From Pterobdella sp. o SKG-2022 (lineage: Eukaryota; Annelida; Clitellata; Hirudinida; Piscicolidae), in NCBI GenBank assembly GCA_964035795.1, contig OZ038322.1, forward strand, positions 9,809,868 to 9,873,867: 64,000 bases of DNA, written 5' to 3'. Made by a program: the position numbers and the translations under genes. The notes under the pieces are model-generated. The model saw only the letters and a program-made list of their open reading frames with translations. It was not told the DNA's origin and did not search any database. This document shows positions 12,004 through 35,700 of this stretch, piece after piece (position 1 is the first letter of the stretch; each line of letters starts with the position of its first letter).

Positions 12004-14798
12004 AGCCATAGCCATTGGTTTAAAGGTGCAGGTAATATACTAAGTGTCACAAACCTTTTCACTTAATAAACGACAAATTTTGTGTTCAAAAAATATAAAT
12101 TACGAACCTAATTTCAAATATTGACATAGTTTAAGTAATACTTCAGGTTTGTGTTATTTAATTAAAATTTTTGTTACTTTTCAGTTGAAAAAAATATATT
12201 ATTTTAACTATTTGTACATAAATAACCAAGTAGCATATAATTAAAATTCAATAGTAACATTGGGTAGTAGTTTATACCTTTATTAATAACAATACAAATA
12301 ATGAAATTCAACCAACAGTCGAGATGGATAACAACCTGATGGACTTTGACAATTTTGACCCTTTTGCTCCATCTGGAAACAACGTTTGTATTTTTTAATA
12401 TAATTAACATAACTAAATTTCGTAAAAAATTTTAGTTTTGTTGTTTTAATAATTGTTTAATAAAAACTTATGGTTTAATAATAGAATTTTTGCTTTAAGC
12501 ATCACTATAATAAACCTCGTAGATTGTTATTAAATATGTTTGAAAAATCAAATATTCATTTGGAATAAATCTCATCAAAAGTTTATCTTTAAATAACTGC
12601 AGTTGACAGAAGACCATCAAAAAGATTTTCACACAGACCCTTTCAGTAATGATGACTGGCAAACTGCTCTACAAGGACTTAACCAAGACAACACAAATGA
12701 AACCAAAAATACTTTTGTATCAACAACCACAATCAAAACATCCGGTGATACGAATAATGATTTTTTTGACCAGAAATTTCCCAGTTTTGGAGATAATACT
12801 TCAACAAAAACCACAACAATTTCAATCAATTCCACAGCTAACAATAAACCTAACATAATAAATGTTAGCAGTACCTCAAATAAAACTACTTCAAACAGTA
12901 GCAGACTGTTTATAGGGGAGGGGGATGATTACAATCAAAGTAACAATGCTAATAATGATATAAATAGCAATAATAATGATGATGAAGAAGATTTTGAAGA
13001 GTATGATGCAGTACCATATGAAGCTTCAAGAAAATACACCTCAAACACCAATAACAATATCACCACAACTAACATCAACAATAGCAAACCCACCATTGGC
13101 AATAGTAACCCTACTATAAACACCACCAGCATTACCACCACAATAATCAATTCAGACAAGTTGGATGATGATGATTGGATGAAAGATGTGGAGAAGATAA
13201 AACTAAATAATAATAATTCTGTTTATAATGTGAGTGGGATGGTTTGTTGGGTTTATATGCTTGCCAATATTATTCATTTATATAAGTGTTTTATAAAATA
13301 TTTTAATTATATAACACTTTCGTTAATATTTTTATTGTATGTGTATTGATGATAACGATCATTTCCCCAATAAATGTATATCAAACTTAATATTATTTGA
13401 ATGAAAGATTTTGGTGAAAGTTTTACCTATTTATTTTTATATCTCTGATTCATTTCTTCTCCAAACGCTTTGAACTTCAAAGTTTGATATTTTTCAAGAT
13501 ATCACCTGAAAAAAATTAACAAGAAATTTTAAAAATCATATGAATAAGGGAATTTTTAATATACAGTTGATTTATTTGACAGAAATTCATGGGAATATAA
13601 CATTACTTTTTATTTTACTTGATATAATAATGTTCTTTCAAAATTCATATTTATAACTGCGTATTTATTTCACCTTTTTTTTCATTTTATTATTACTATT
13701 GTTACTCTTGAATACTAGAGAGTATAATAACACTACCAGGCAAATAACGCCCGTAAAGAAAAGTTCGACTGTATAGCTAATATAGAGAGGGTTATTAAAG
13801 GAAATAATGTTAAAACGCCTAATATTGTTAGTCGTGTTAAAAAACATAATGTAAAATTTCGCGATTCTTGCAATAAATTAACAAGTAATGAGAATGATAG
13901 CATGTATTTTAAATATCTTGAGGAAGATTTGTTTGATGATGAAGAAGAAGAAGATGAAAGCATTTACGATAAAGATTGTTATAAAAGAGATGCTAGAAGA
14001 GCCCCTAGAGCAGAGATTGATGAAATGAATTTGTTGTCTCCTTTATATGAGGATAAGGGGTTTGCTTTTGAGGGAGAAAGTCGTCATGGTGATAATATTA
14101 AACTTGGGGAACAAGATGTTTGTCTGGAGTATGAAAAAGTGAAAAGAAAGAAAAGTGGAGAAAAAATTGTTGAAAGCTTTGATGAAGAAATAAGGGGTGA
14201 AAACATAAAAAATCTATCTACAGATTACAAAAAAAGTAGAGTAAAAAATGGAAACATCTTTGATAAAAATGTTTTGAGGGAAGATAATGAACGTACAACA
14301 ACCAGAGAACAAGCATGCTTACAGGCAAAACGCCGAAACTATATGAGTGTTAACTGTGTTAGTTTTACTTACGGCGATGATGATGATGATGATGTTGATG
14401 ACGTCACGAAACTGTTTGAAAATAAAAGAAAATGGCTACGGAGTTTGGATAAAAAAATCTCTTCCAGCTTTGAAGATGTGCTCAAGTGTGAGGTAGACAA
14501 GAATGGGGGTGATAATATGCTTGAAAAGGTGCCTAAAGATGTTTTGAAGGGTAATTTCATTCGTATTGAAACTTTGTTGAACGATGATGATGAAGAAGAT
14601 GTTGAGGATAAAGATGAAAACGAAAATTTCATCAAAACTTATACTAATCCTTACAAAAACACAAAAACTGATGGCAAATTGAATGGAACTAGTGGGACTG
14701 AAACAAATGGAAATATAATGACAAAAATTCTAGAAAAAATTATGAAAAATGCCGTATTGCCAAAAAATCACAGAAAATGTTTACAAGTAATTAAATGA
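12004..14798 (+). CDS. Acidic, low-complexity protein with DPF motifs; 3' end of gene, function unknown
   Basis: I do not recognise this protein. Four exons join in phase: 12004-12031, 12319-12383, 12603-13229 (donor GTGAGT) and 13740-14798 (stop TGA), about 590 codons; earlier exons are missing. The second exon encodes MDNNLMDFDNFDPFAPSGNN and the third begins near DFHTDPFSNDDWQTAL. DPF and FxxFDPF-type motifs are typical ligands of the AP-2 alpha appendage in endocytic accessory proteins, so a clathrin-adaptor role is a possible inference only. The middle is Asn/Thr/Ser-rich and probably disordered. The long last exon is acidic and Lys-rich with Asp/Glu runs (for example seven acidic residues near 14380) and short helical stretches such as TKLFENKRKWLRSLDKKIS. 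No transmembrane segment or catalytic motif is visible. The 28-nt exon at 12004-12031 is supported only by phase and splice sites. Confidence 0.72.
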
Positions 14799-15721
14799 CT
14801 TAGATGGAATGTTAGTTAGTTATGCTATGAATAATTTGAACCGTGTCATTTGAATGTATTCAGCATGTATCGGTTTAGAGGCTTGGTCAATTAGCGCTGT
14901 ATTGATTATTCATGAATGCTCAATTTAATAGTCTCTGTGTTAATCTTTATATCAAGTTTTTTCTAATCTTCAAAAGCTATCAATTAGTCTTAGCTATTAT
15001 ATAAGAAAAATACGTTTTGTAACGTTTTTGGAATAATTTCAACTATTTTTATTACTTAGCTATTTAAAGAAACAATCAGTGTTCTAAACAAAACCTAAAC
15101 AATTTACTCTGTATGAGCTAATGATACAAAATTCAATTCAAATAGAAGTTCATTATACAGCATGGTTGTTATTACCTGAATGCTCTTAGTCACTTATAAA
15201 CGTGTTTGAGCAAGGATAATAGCATGAATTCATTATTACTATGAATCACTAGTATTGTATAGTGATAACCAAGTATCAATAGAGCACATTGTTTATTTTT
15301 AGAAAAAAATATTTTTATTGAATTCGTGATGTTTTGTAAATAGCGAAAATTTTCAATCATGAAGCTCATATCGCTCTTATATGCCTGTTAATATTTTGCT
15401 TGTTAATACACTGATTATTCCTATATAAGAGGCTCTGAACGGTTTTCTGTCATTTTTAAGTATTAAATATTCATTTTATAAGTTTTAACTTTAGAGAAGA
15501 ATAATATTAGCTACTGAAAGTTAGAAAATTTTTTATTTGATTCATAGGGAATAAAATTAAGTTGTAATAATAACTAAAAAATTCCAATTTTAATTTAATT
15601 TTACAATGGTACAATTATATACAATTTAAAAGTTTTCATTAAAACTCAATATGAAAAAATCTGTATAACTCTTTAATGAAGCAATAGGATAAGATGATAT
15701 AACAGTTATTTGTTATATAAA
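14799..15721. other. Intergenic; no gene seen
   Basis: A+T-rich spacer between the stop of the DPF-motif gene and the first exon of the LIM gene. It presumably holds the 3' UTR and a promoter, but I cannot delimit either. Confidence 0.4.
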
Positions 15722-24576
<8,855 letters not shown>

Positions 24577-24629
24577 GTGGGATTCAATATCAGTTAATAG
24601 AGATTAAAAATATTCATGTATCTAATCTA

Positions 24630-24909
<280 letters not shown>

Positions 24910-26149
24910 TTTGACTTTCTTTTTAGATGTCTACCAATTCATCCATCCATCCATATATCTACTTTAAGCTACAATAATAGCCATAATCATAATGAACCAT
25001 GATTAAATTTGTGATTGTGCTGAATGTGTGTCATAGGATAGTTTATTTTATTGACTGCTTTTCAATTAATTGGTTTATAATTATCATCAATATGTGTACC
25101 TTTGATTGGTACAATTTTTTGCTTGTTGTCTTTTTATTATAAAATTTTGTGATTAAATTCCGATTCGATACATATATATATATTTTTGTTAAAATATTGG
25201 TATATGAGAATATACGATTGGCACTTTTTAACCGTTTTTCGATTTTTCGTTTTTCACATTTTTAAACGTCTTTTATATGAATCTTTCTGATTTCTTACAA
25301 GGGATACGTCAGATTTATATCAAAGTTCACCAGAACTAGCATATTTAGCATTGAATTGACCTTTTCATCATGCTTAATGTCAAATTTTAAAACTCGTAGG
25401 ACCAACACAGATGCACAATTCCGAATCAAAACTTGTTGAGGGATGAGACATTCCGATATATTTTTCAAATGTTTCTTTTATCTTGCTACATAATTTTTCG
25501 ACACTTATTCCAATTTTTATGTTCAGACTCATGTTTTTATATGGCGTACATATCTTCTCTAAATCATATACCAACCAATACCCCTACTTTGAGTTAAATG
25601 TTTAAATATCTTTAAAAACTATTTGATCATTTTTCACACTTCTTTTTATCAGATTATTCATATTAATGTTTGAAAATTTAACCATTTATATTTATGAGAT
25701 TTAAACTTAATTCAAATTAACTTTGCGCGAATAAACTTGATATTCAAAATATTTTTTGTTTGCCCATCATGTTGATTTTAAAATTTCAAACATATATCTT
25801 AAAAGTACACTGCTTATGTTTCCATGCCGAATAAATAATTCTTAACATCTTTCAAAATTTAGACGACTGAAATTACAACAATTTAAAACGATCATTTGAA
25901 AAACTCTTATTTAAATTTTAATGAAAAAGCAAAATACCCTTTAGAATAAATTACAAAGTCTTTCAAGAACTTAACGGCAAAACATTTAAAGTTTGACAGA
26001 AATAAAATCGCAAAACTTAACGTTTTCACGTCAAAAAATGACAAAAATACATAAACCAAAAAGTTATTTTTGATTTAAAAATATGAAAACTTTGTTTCCA
26101 CTTCTTTCAAGCACTGTTTGGAGCAAGAAAAAAATGCATTATATGTTTT
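24910..26149. other. No gene seen
   Basis: A+T-rich DNA between the LIM gene (+) and the GPCR (-), which are convergent. The missing 3' exon of the LIM gene should be here, but I find no stretch that continues its protein. Confidence 0.4.
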
Positions 26150-26298
26150 TAAAAATAACTTCACAAAAAGAAACAATATTTTGATACTATAAATGTACTG
26201 AATATATAATAAATTATGACAAAGTTGAATTTTTCGATAATTTTAGTTGAATAAAAAATAGTATCAAAATATTGCCTTTTTTGAAGTTATTTTTTTTT
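26150..26298. mobile_element. Short foldback / MITE-like element
   Basis: The left arm near 26154 (AATAACTTC then CAATATTTTGATACTAT) is the near-perfect inverse of the right arm ending near 26290 (ATAGTATCAAAATATTG then GAAGTTATT). The arms are roughly 35-40 bp and flank about 60 bp. No coding capacity. The core contains TGACAAAGTTGAATTT, also present near 6382, suggesting a dispersed family. Confidence 0.6.
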
Positions 26299-26751
26299 AA
26301 ATTGATACATGATTTCTCTGGAAAATTATACATGTGAATAATGATTAGTGGGGAAACAATTGAGACAACAACTTTTCAAAAATCTTTTTAGTTTCAGTAA
26401 TAAAAAATAAAAGTAAGTATTTCTGAATAAAGATTGGTCAAAAAACATGTTTATTTTAGAAATTAATAATTTGAAATTATATTCTTCAAATGTCATTTCA
26501 AGATGAAGACTTGTTTTGAACAAACTTCTTTTTGATATGCTTAATTGACTTATAATGGGTTTTCAAGAAAACTTACGTTTTTTACTCTTCATGAGCTTGA
26601 AGTCAATTTTTCAATTCAACAATACTATGGCACTAAAAAGCACTGAAACAAACAAAGGTACTCCTAGTCTAAATATAAAGAGTATTAGAAGCACCAAAAA
26701 CTAAATCCACAAAATCACTTTAACATTTTTTGGATCTAATCAATATTTTTT

Positions 26752-29700
26752 TTATAGGAAAAACTTCAAAAAAATAGATGAAAAGGTTTTTCTGAATTGA
26801 TGACTCATGGCGCAATAAAGCACAAAATTTATAGAGCTGTTGACGATGGTGAAAAAATCGAGTAGATCTCCTAACTTATCGTATATCTGCAGCACAAACT
26901 GCTGGTCCAAAATTCCACTAAGCAAGTTGATGATGCCGTTGGGGAACTCAATGAGGGCGAATAAGAAGACGATGATGATGAGCATGCGAGTGGTTCGATA
27001 TGTTCTGCGCTCCCTGGCGTCTAAGTTGTTAGTGCGTTGAATGGATGATTGCATTCGTTGCAAGTGCCTTCGTTTGTGCTGAACTGAAGTCATTTTGTGG
27101 GTGAGAATAGCACTAAGTATAACCATCCATGCACATGGAATCAATTTTACTAACAGTGCTTGCACCCAGAAATTAAGGTTTTTGAGTAAAACTTCCATTT
27201 CGTTGGATTCTTTGAAGTTGAGATAATATATATATTCAACCGGTTCTGGAGTTGTGAAGTCATGATAACTATGGTTTTTTAAAAACGATTTGTCTACACC
27301 GAGAGTATCGTTAAAAAATGATTTATTATACTTTAAATCATGCGACGAATGGTTGGACAACATGGAAGATTCTTTTTCATAGGGTTCATGGCATATTGTG
27401 TAAGTGGCATTGTTGAGGAGGCAAGTTAAGAAAGAGCTCAAGATCACCATGAAAATGGACAGCTTGGCTCTGGCCACTGAACACACCGCCAACCTCTTTT
27501 GGGGGTAGCTTATGGAAATACATCTGGAAAAAGTGTTTCAATGCTGCGGTTATTGAATGGTATTAATTTAAGTGATTTATGAAGAAGAATTGATATATTT
27601 TTTTGAGTTACAAGTGATATTAAAATACGCCCGTTTCCAAGTAGGTAATTAATACCTAATAGACTATAAAAACTTTGTGTTTTCGTGCAAAAGTATTGGG
27701 CATCTTGTAACCTTTCATTGAATAAAGTGAAAACTTCGTCGGTTTTCAATAGCTTAATGGTTGAGCTAACTATCTAGTCACCGGGTTCTATCCCGCGTGG
27801 GCTAACAATAAGCATCTGTTCCAAAATTTTTTTTCGCTACGTTAAATTTGTAGCAAGCGATTTGATCTATAATAAAAAGCGCTTTATAAATACCGCATTA
27901 CAAAATATCACAGAGCTTTTGATAACGAATCGTGAATATTTCAAGATTAAGGCGGACAAATTATATCGTTTTGTATTCTATTTTATATAAAATATTTTTT
28001 TTTTACCAATTTTTGACTATTTTTAAAAGTCCTAAATGGGGATTATGTTTGAAATTTAAAGTCCTTCAAACAAGTTTCAGTTATTGGAAAGCTAGAATAA
28101 AGATTTAGCTTCAAGCTTTTGGTTTCAAACTTAGTTTAACACTATTTTTAAACATCTTAGAAATATATATTTACATAGTAAAAATTCTTCAAATTCGAAA
28201 AACATTGTGCACTATCAGTATGCAACTACGACCAGTTGATCAAATTCATTTTATTAAAACACTACGTGATCGAGAAAAGAATGCAAAGTTCTTAATCTCA
28301 TATACAAATAAAAATTTTTTGAATATATTTGTCGAGTCTATTTTGAAATATTGAAACTTGCTTAAAGCATTGATGAGCAAAAATAGTTTTAACTGATTTT
28401 AATAAGTTTTCATACAGATTTTTCAAATAAGAAAACTTCCAACTCTATCTCTGCATATTTTGCTTGTATCAGAGATAGATATGTTTGGTAATTGAAATTA
28501 GATTGGTTACTATTAAAACGATTGATCTTAAAAGATTGATTTTTTTCGATTTTTTTAATAGCTTTCGAGCTTATTTCTCTGCTTATTTATGCTTTTTAAG
28601 TTTTTTAAACAATCTTCCTACATTTTGCTCATACAGAATTGTTATATACTGTAAGAAAAAATCAATGAATGAAACTATTTTTGTAAAACAATGAATCTTG
28701 AAAACGGATTTACTTTCGGCGTAGAAACTGTTCAAAGTAGTAGTTTTATGCTTAGTGTTTTAAAATTGTTTTTACATGCATTTTAATGATGGTGAAACAG
28801 TTTGCCGAAGTTTATTGGAACTGAACTTTGCTATTTTCCTAATAAAGAACCATTGATAAACATATATATACATTAAAAGTTTTTGAAAAACAAAATTTGA
28901 GTTAGAATCGGCTTTCAATCATATTTAAATGACGCTTTTAAGGAAAAATATTTTTTTGTTTGAATTTAGGTCCTTAATAAAAACGATTTCAAAATAAGCT
29001 GTCTTATCTGACGAGATTTTATTTCAAATATTGTTTCAATATATTGAAGTAACTTTTTAGAGACATCCTATGTATATTTTAATAACATTTTTCAACAAAG
29101 CGTTAGCGTATCTATGCTGAGACTATAATTATAAAAAATTCTAGTTTTTGTTCCTCAACAAATTTATTTAGAAAAATTTTCATACTTGATGTTTTTGTTG
29201 AAAAATATTTCAAGTGTACAAAACTTTTCATGTGATTAACTTGATTTATTAATTGCATGACTGAAAGAAATAACAAAAAAGTGAAAAAACCGAGAAAAGT
29301 TTTTGAAAAATATAATTGAATAGAAGAGAGAGAAAAAAAACAGTCTAGGAAAAAGAAGAAAATGAAATAACAAAAAATTTAAATAAATATTCGAAAGACA
29401 AAAATTTCACTCAAGGTTTGTTTAAAAGTAATGAAGATAAGGAAAAACGTGGGTGATAATTTAGAAAAAAAAGATAGTGAAGAGGTAATGAGCACAAAAT
29501 ACGTTGAGTTTAACACGATTAAAAAATAAAAAAATAATATACAAAATGTAAATTGCGATGAAACAGAAAAATTAAATCAAACTGAAAAATAAACAAAAAT
29601 GAACAAAATTTATAAAAATAGGGAAAAATATGAAACCAGTTTGCACCGAAAATTTATGATCATGATAAACGCAAATAGTCCCACAAAAGCTAGATACAAC

Positions 29701-32700
29701 CGTTGTGGACTAATAATACAACGCACCTAATAAAATTTATATGACTATCAAAAGATACTGGGTTTCAATGTTGTGATACGCCGATAGGTAGCCATGAGTT
29801 AAAAGTATTCCTATAATAACGTAACTGATGGCTACTCGATAAAATGCGTATTAGAATTTTCACTGTACTTAACTTTAACAATCTTTATTGCTGTTCTTAA
29901 TAAATTTCGTTTTAGGCTGGTTAAACCCAATTATTTCCAAATTTATTTGTGAAAAACTTTTTTTTTGTGTTTAAAATTTTTTTTCAAAACAACTTAATAT
30001 AAAATATCAAAAATAGTGACAAAGTAATTGAAAGACAAGAGCTTGCTTGGAACAAATGCTTCGAAAATGGATTTTCAAGTGTTTCCATCGTCAAAAAATT
30101 TACGGAAAATAAGGGAATTTTTTAAAATAACCAGCATAAGCTTAAAAATATCTCTGTTTCAAAACTTCATTCACATATAAGCATTATTCTTTTCTGAATA
30201 AATTTCATTAATTCCTGACACATTTAATTTATTTCCAGATTCAGAAGTTTTCCTTTTCGAAATATATGCACTCTGTTGGAAGCTTTTGAGATTTTGTGAA
30301 ACTTTTGCGGAAGTTTATAACTTTACTGAACTGAAGATCAAATGTAGCACTATCTTTCAACAGAAATTTTATTTTAATTAAAAATGAAAACTTTGAAAAT
30401 CAAGATTTGAAAAATTGTAATTTTTTTCAAAGTTAAAATTTTGACATAAGAGTTTTCAAAATTCCAAAATTAATTTAGTTATGATTGACTTAAAGTGCCA
30501 AAGCACATGGTAGTTACATTTAGAGATAGCGCAATTAAAAAACCTTGCTTAGTTCTTATTTAAATTGATGAGCTTAAGCAGTTTCGCTTTGTTGAGGTTT
30601 TTGAAAAATAAATACTTTCACTTCTGAATATTATAGAAGTATTTTTGGAAATTCATAAAAAGTCATTAGAAACTAAAACGCTCCAAAAAAATGCGTCAAA
30701 ATGAGAAAACACTTGAAAAGCCTTTTAATGGGAAGATGATAAGATTTTGTCGACATATTCCACCATGAATCATTCTTGTTTTCCATTTTACATGTATCAA
30801 ATTATCCAAAATATCAGCTATATTCTTATCTTGAAGTGTCAACTCAATTTTTTAGTTTGTTTTTAATAAGTATTCGAAATAAAAATTTGTACTTTCAAAT
30901 AAATTTTTAGTTTTTCTGTATAGAAAATTTTGAAAATTTGGCATCAGAACAGAGTAAAATAAAACTCAAACCATATACTCTTCCTTAGACCTGATTTTTC
31001 GAATATAGCTTTTTATTTCAAACATATAAATCCTTTTTCTATCAATATTCATGAGTGTTTTAATATAATTGTAGCGATATCTTTTCAAAATCCACGTGTA
31101 CAATTACTTTATAATTATGATAAATTAGCCCTGATAAATAAGTTTATTTCTCTTATTAAATAGTATATTAATTATTATTAATTCACTAAAAAACAAAAAG
31201 TACCCGAAGTATTTCATTCTTGGTTACAATTTGTAATTTATTTAGTTTCAGTTTTATTTTTTCACCAATCGGAAATTTTAAATTCAATAAATGTGTTTAA
31301 AGTTTCGCTCTTCAAAGAGCTTCAAGAGCTATTCAAAAAAAATCAAACTCAAAACTAAAGCTTGACAAATATTAAAAAAATTTTTCAATTTTCATTTTTT
31401 ATTGAAGTTTACTTTCAAAAGTTCCAAAGAAATTGAACTCCCGAAATTTTTTTGATTAATTTTGAAATAAATTATTCAAAAGTTGGAGTTTTAAGAATAG
31501 TTTTGAATAAAAATAACTCTATAGTTCATTGAATTTATGTTAAATACTCAATATTATGCGTTCTCTTCACTACATTATTTGATAAACTTTTACAAATTTT
31601 TTCTTAGTTGTCAAAACATTCGGCCCATGAGACCTCGGGATATATGGAAAAATCTTGACGCATTGTTTTATCTGTCTAATTAACCTTTCAATTCATTTGA
31701 TATAAAAATTGTTTAGCCCAAATCTGTACAAAAATACATGTATTATTTTTGTAAATGGTTTAGTATAACTCAAAAATAACAAAATTTATCAAATTTTGTT
31801 GAGCTTTTATTAAAGCTTAAAAATTTTGAGATTATTAAAATTACAAACGTTTAAAAAATTTTGTTTCAAATTAAAAATTTTTTAAATAATTCTACTCACA
31901 TTTAGAAAATGCATTTTTAGTCAACTCTGCATCTTTTGAAAAAACCTTCTCAAACTTGACTTGAAACCACTGTCATCGGCATTCTAGTATATCACATTAA
32001 TGCCACCAACCTACCAGGTCGACATGCTCCACTTCAATTTTTAAAATCTAGAATTAGCTAATTGCTTCTCAATATCTTATAAAGTTCGTCTTGCAAAATA
32101 CCAACTCTGGAAGATAGAATGATCATACTTAAATAAATTGCTTGCGAGAGCTAAAGCAAAATCTTTCATTCAGTTGTCAGGTACCAACTACTTGCGTGAA
32201 CAGCTGGATGGTTGCTTTTGAAATCCGATAACAACCTGGAATGTTGTAAACTGCATTTTCCACAAATCATCTCCAAAACCCCCTTTTTTTCAAACTGATA
32301 AACATAAGCTGGCCATCTCATTTTCAACAAAATAATTTCAAAAAAAACCAATGTTTTCATTCAACCCAACCACAAACCCATGGGTCAACATCAAGTGCGG
32401 CTTGATGAAAGAACTACACTCATGCGATGTTGGTTGCAATGAAACGACAGACACCTTACCAGCAGGTCATTTTATCAACAATGCTTACACAAAAATCTAC
32501 GATTTCAGTAACAATAAAAATTTTTATACAAAGACTGATAATGGTTATACATAAACCACAAAAACAACATTTATTGGTTTCACCAATAAAAACAAAAATC
32601 AAAAATTTCCCGATGGCAATAATAAGATAAGAAACTATAAAAAAAACTTCAGCAACAACGATAAGCTTTTCAAAAAAAAATTTCACAATAAAAATGATAA

Positions 32701-35700
32701 AAAGACTAAAGTTGAAAATATTTACTGCAGCTCGATAAGAAAATTCTTTTGGTTGTAATGAAACAATAAGCGTTCCACTACGACATTTTCTCCACGATAG
32801 TTTCAACGGAATTAATCAACTATAGGATTAGTTGTGATAAGAATAGAATTTTGATGCCGGTTTTTCTTGCATAAGTCATTCTAACGGCTTTTTTAATGAA
32901 AATATAATCAAAAAACGAGCTCTTAACAAAAAATTTTTTACAAAAATCTCATGAAAAAATAATTAAAAAAAATAAAAAACTTAAAAATTATTAAAATTTT
33001 TTAAATAATTGAATGTACAATATTCAAAATAACTACCTAACAATTCGACAGTTAAAACTTCAAACCAAACAGCTTTAAATCCTTAGATGAATTCAAATTT
33101 GTTTTTATATTAAGAATTTTCATACTGTCAAAAAATTCACGCCATAAACAATAATCTTTTTTGGCAAAGGTTTTTTCTTTCCCCTAGTTTGTTTATTGCA
33201 AGTATTACTTTAACGATTATGTCTTTTACTTTTCAACATTTAAAAATTTGAAATCAATTTGTTTTTTAAATGATTTCTACTTTTCAAACTAATTTTACAT
33301 TTTCAAAGCTTGTTTGTTTTATCAACTTCGATAGAATAATCGAAAAATAAAATAAAGTTTATATATATAGTAAATATAAAACTAGTTGCTTGAAAATTCG
33401 AAAGATTATAGCTAAAATAATTGAGAACAGTAATCTAGAAGCAACTAGAGATTAAACAAAAGAATAAGGATGAGGAGGTGTCTTAATATACTTTTATTCT
33501 CTAAATAAATGGGTTTCAAAAATTTTCATTAAAAATTTGAGAAGAATGTGGAAATTTTTAAAAACATATTTAAGAAAGTTAAAGGGAAGGTTTTCGGGAA
33601 ATACTGTTAAATGTTTTTTTGAAACATTGTTTCTGTCTCCATATAATTGTTCTTTATTCATATATCTTTTAAATTGGTCTTTTTCATTATTTTTAGGATT
33701 AAAAATTAATTTATAGTTTGTATGTTTATTACATAAATTTTGATAGTTATTTTTTCCGTATTTTTTGAAAGTAACTTCCAGTAAAATTTTCCAAAAACTT
33801 CAAAACATTTCAATTTTAATGACATAAGCTCTCTCCAATTTATCCTACTTTTCAAAAACATCACAGTTTCTTGAATCTCATTTTCAAATTGTCATTAAAA
33901 ATGCTTGTTTTCAACGCTTTTTCTACCTTTTTATTTTTTAAACTTTTCAGGTTACTCATGCGTTGAAAACCTCACGTTTCGCAGCACTTCTCGTCTTTCT
34001 TAATTCCTTAGGCTTGATAATAATTTTTCAAAGATTTCAATTAATTTCACCATGAATTTACTTGTTCATGAAGTTTTTTATTCATTTCAGCCATTTAACT
34101 TCAGAAAGAATTTTTTGTAGACTACTTTCTTTAAATGCATATTTATCTAACCAGGCTGCTTCAAACATCACCCAAATAGATGTACCACTTTTAAATAAGT
34201 ATGTTTCAAATAAAAATATATTGTGCTAGCCTTTAATAAAAAACATAAAGAACACAGAGTTTAAAAAAGGTTTTGATTATTTTTCCTTGACAAAATGTTT
34301 TCTATTTAATCATGCAAAAATTTGTCGGTTTTTTCCCAAGGTCTGGGTCCACGGCCCTTGTCCCCAGACCGTCACCTTATAGGGCCGTCAAATCCAATCT
34401 TATCCGTGCTGGAGACATTGAACTCAACCCTAGTCCCAAGCAGCCTTGCAGAGAATGTTGGAAAACATGCACAGCAAAGAAGTTACGGTGTACCATGTGC
34501 GAACTTTATTATCACCACAAATGCAGCAGCTTATTAATGGCGGAAATGGTCAGATTCCGAGAGGCCGACAACTGCCAATGCCGGAGATGCCGCCCGCAAA
34601 ATCCATCCCACCAATGCACCAAGTGTGGAGGGAGCTTCTGAATATGACAGAACGGGCTTAAGTGTCATTCTTGTAATCTTCCAACTCATCTTAGATGTAC
34701 TAGACTGACACGGAATGAGCGTGAAAGAGCAAAGACGGGAACGTTATCTTGGATTTGCTGCCTCTGACCGACGATGAATAATGACCAAGAAACGAAAGAT
34801 GACTGAAATGGCGACGTTGACAACAAAGTAAGAGTACCACAAGGGTGCGCTAAGTGTAAGCACCTAATCAGACAGAAAGCCCCCAAGGCCATCTGCAATG
34901 ACTGTGGCGCCCACTAACATCTTGTATGCACAGGCCTCCCAAGAGCCCAGAGAGAAGAGATCTCTTCTTGATATCACAAACTTGTTCTGCCGTACGCACC
35001 ACTCCCTTTTCCAACTTTTTCTAGTGCTTGAAGATGTTGCCAGTCTGTTGTATTCTAATATTCTCCGTCTTCATCTTGAAATCATCTCTCTTGTCTTTGT
35101 TCCACAGTTCTTCCCAGGCAATGTTCGATCTTCTCGGCGTCTTTCTAATATTTTTTGTTTTCTCTTTCCACCTCTTCTTGGAACCCTCATTTAGGTGCGC
35201 TAGGGTTGTTGTCAGATAATTCTTGGTGGTTGCCAGTCCGTACTCTCTTGAACACTTCGTGACGGTGGTTGGTGCGCGTAACGAAACAGTCCATTTCATA
35301 CCACTGTTTCGAGCCTGGATGTCTCCACGTTCCTTTTCCAACTTGAGTATAAAAAGAATTCACCCAGGATAGATCGTTCTTTGTTAATCAGTCTAGGAGT
35401 TCCCGACCCTGTTGATTGGTGGTAGACATGCCCTGGTTTCCATTTTTCTCATTCCCTGTACCGATTTGCGCGTTGAAATCTCTACCAATGATAAACACTT
35501 CGTTTTTCGCTTGGCCGTGGATGATTGTTTCTAAGGTGTTGCGTATCTCATGGAGTCTGCTCGTAACCATCTGACCCTTGTACCGGGAAGTAAGTTGATA
35601 TGTAATTAACATTGTCTATCTTCACCAAAACCAATCTGTCAGTGATCAACTTTTTTCTCTCTTGCTTGTTCCAGATGTTGAAGGCAGCTAGGTTTATTAA

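Noticed and set aside
32456..32806. 116-codon minus-strand frame
   Set aside because: Phe/Ile/Val-rich through A+T bias; opposite strand equally open; no recognisable motif.
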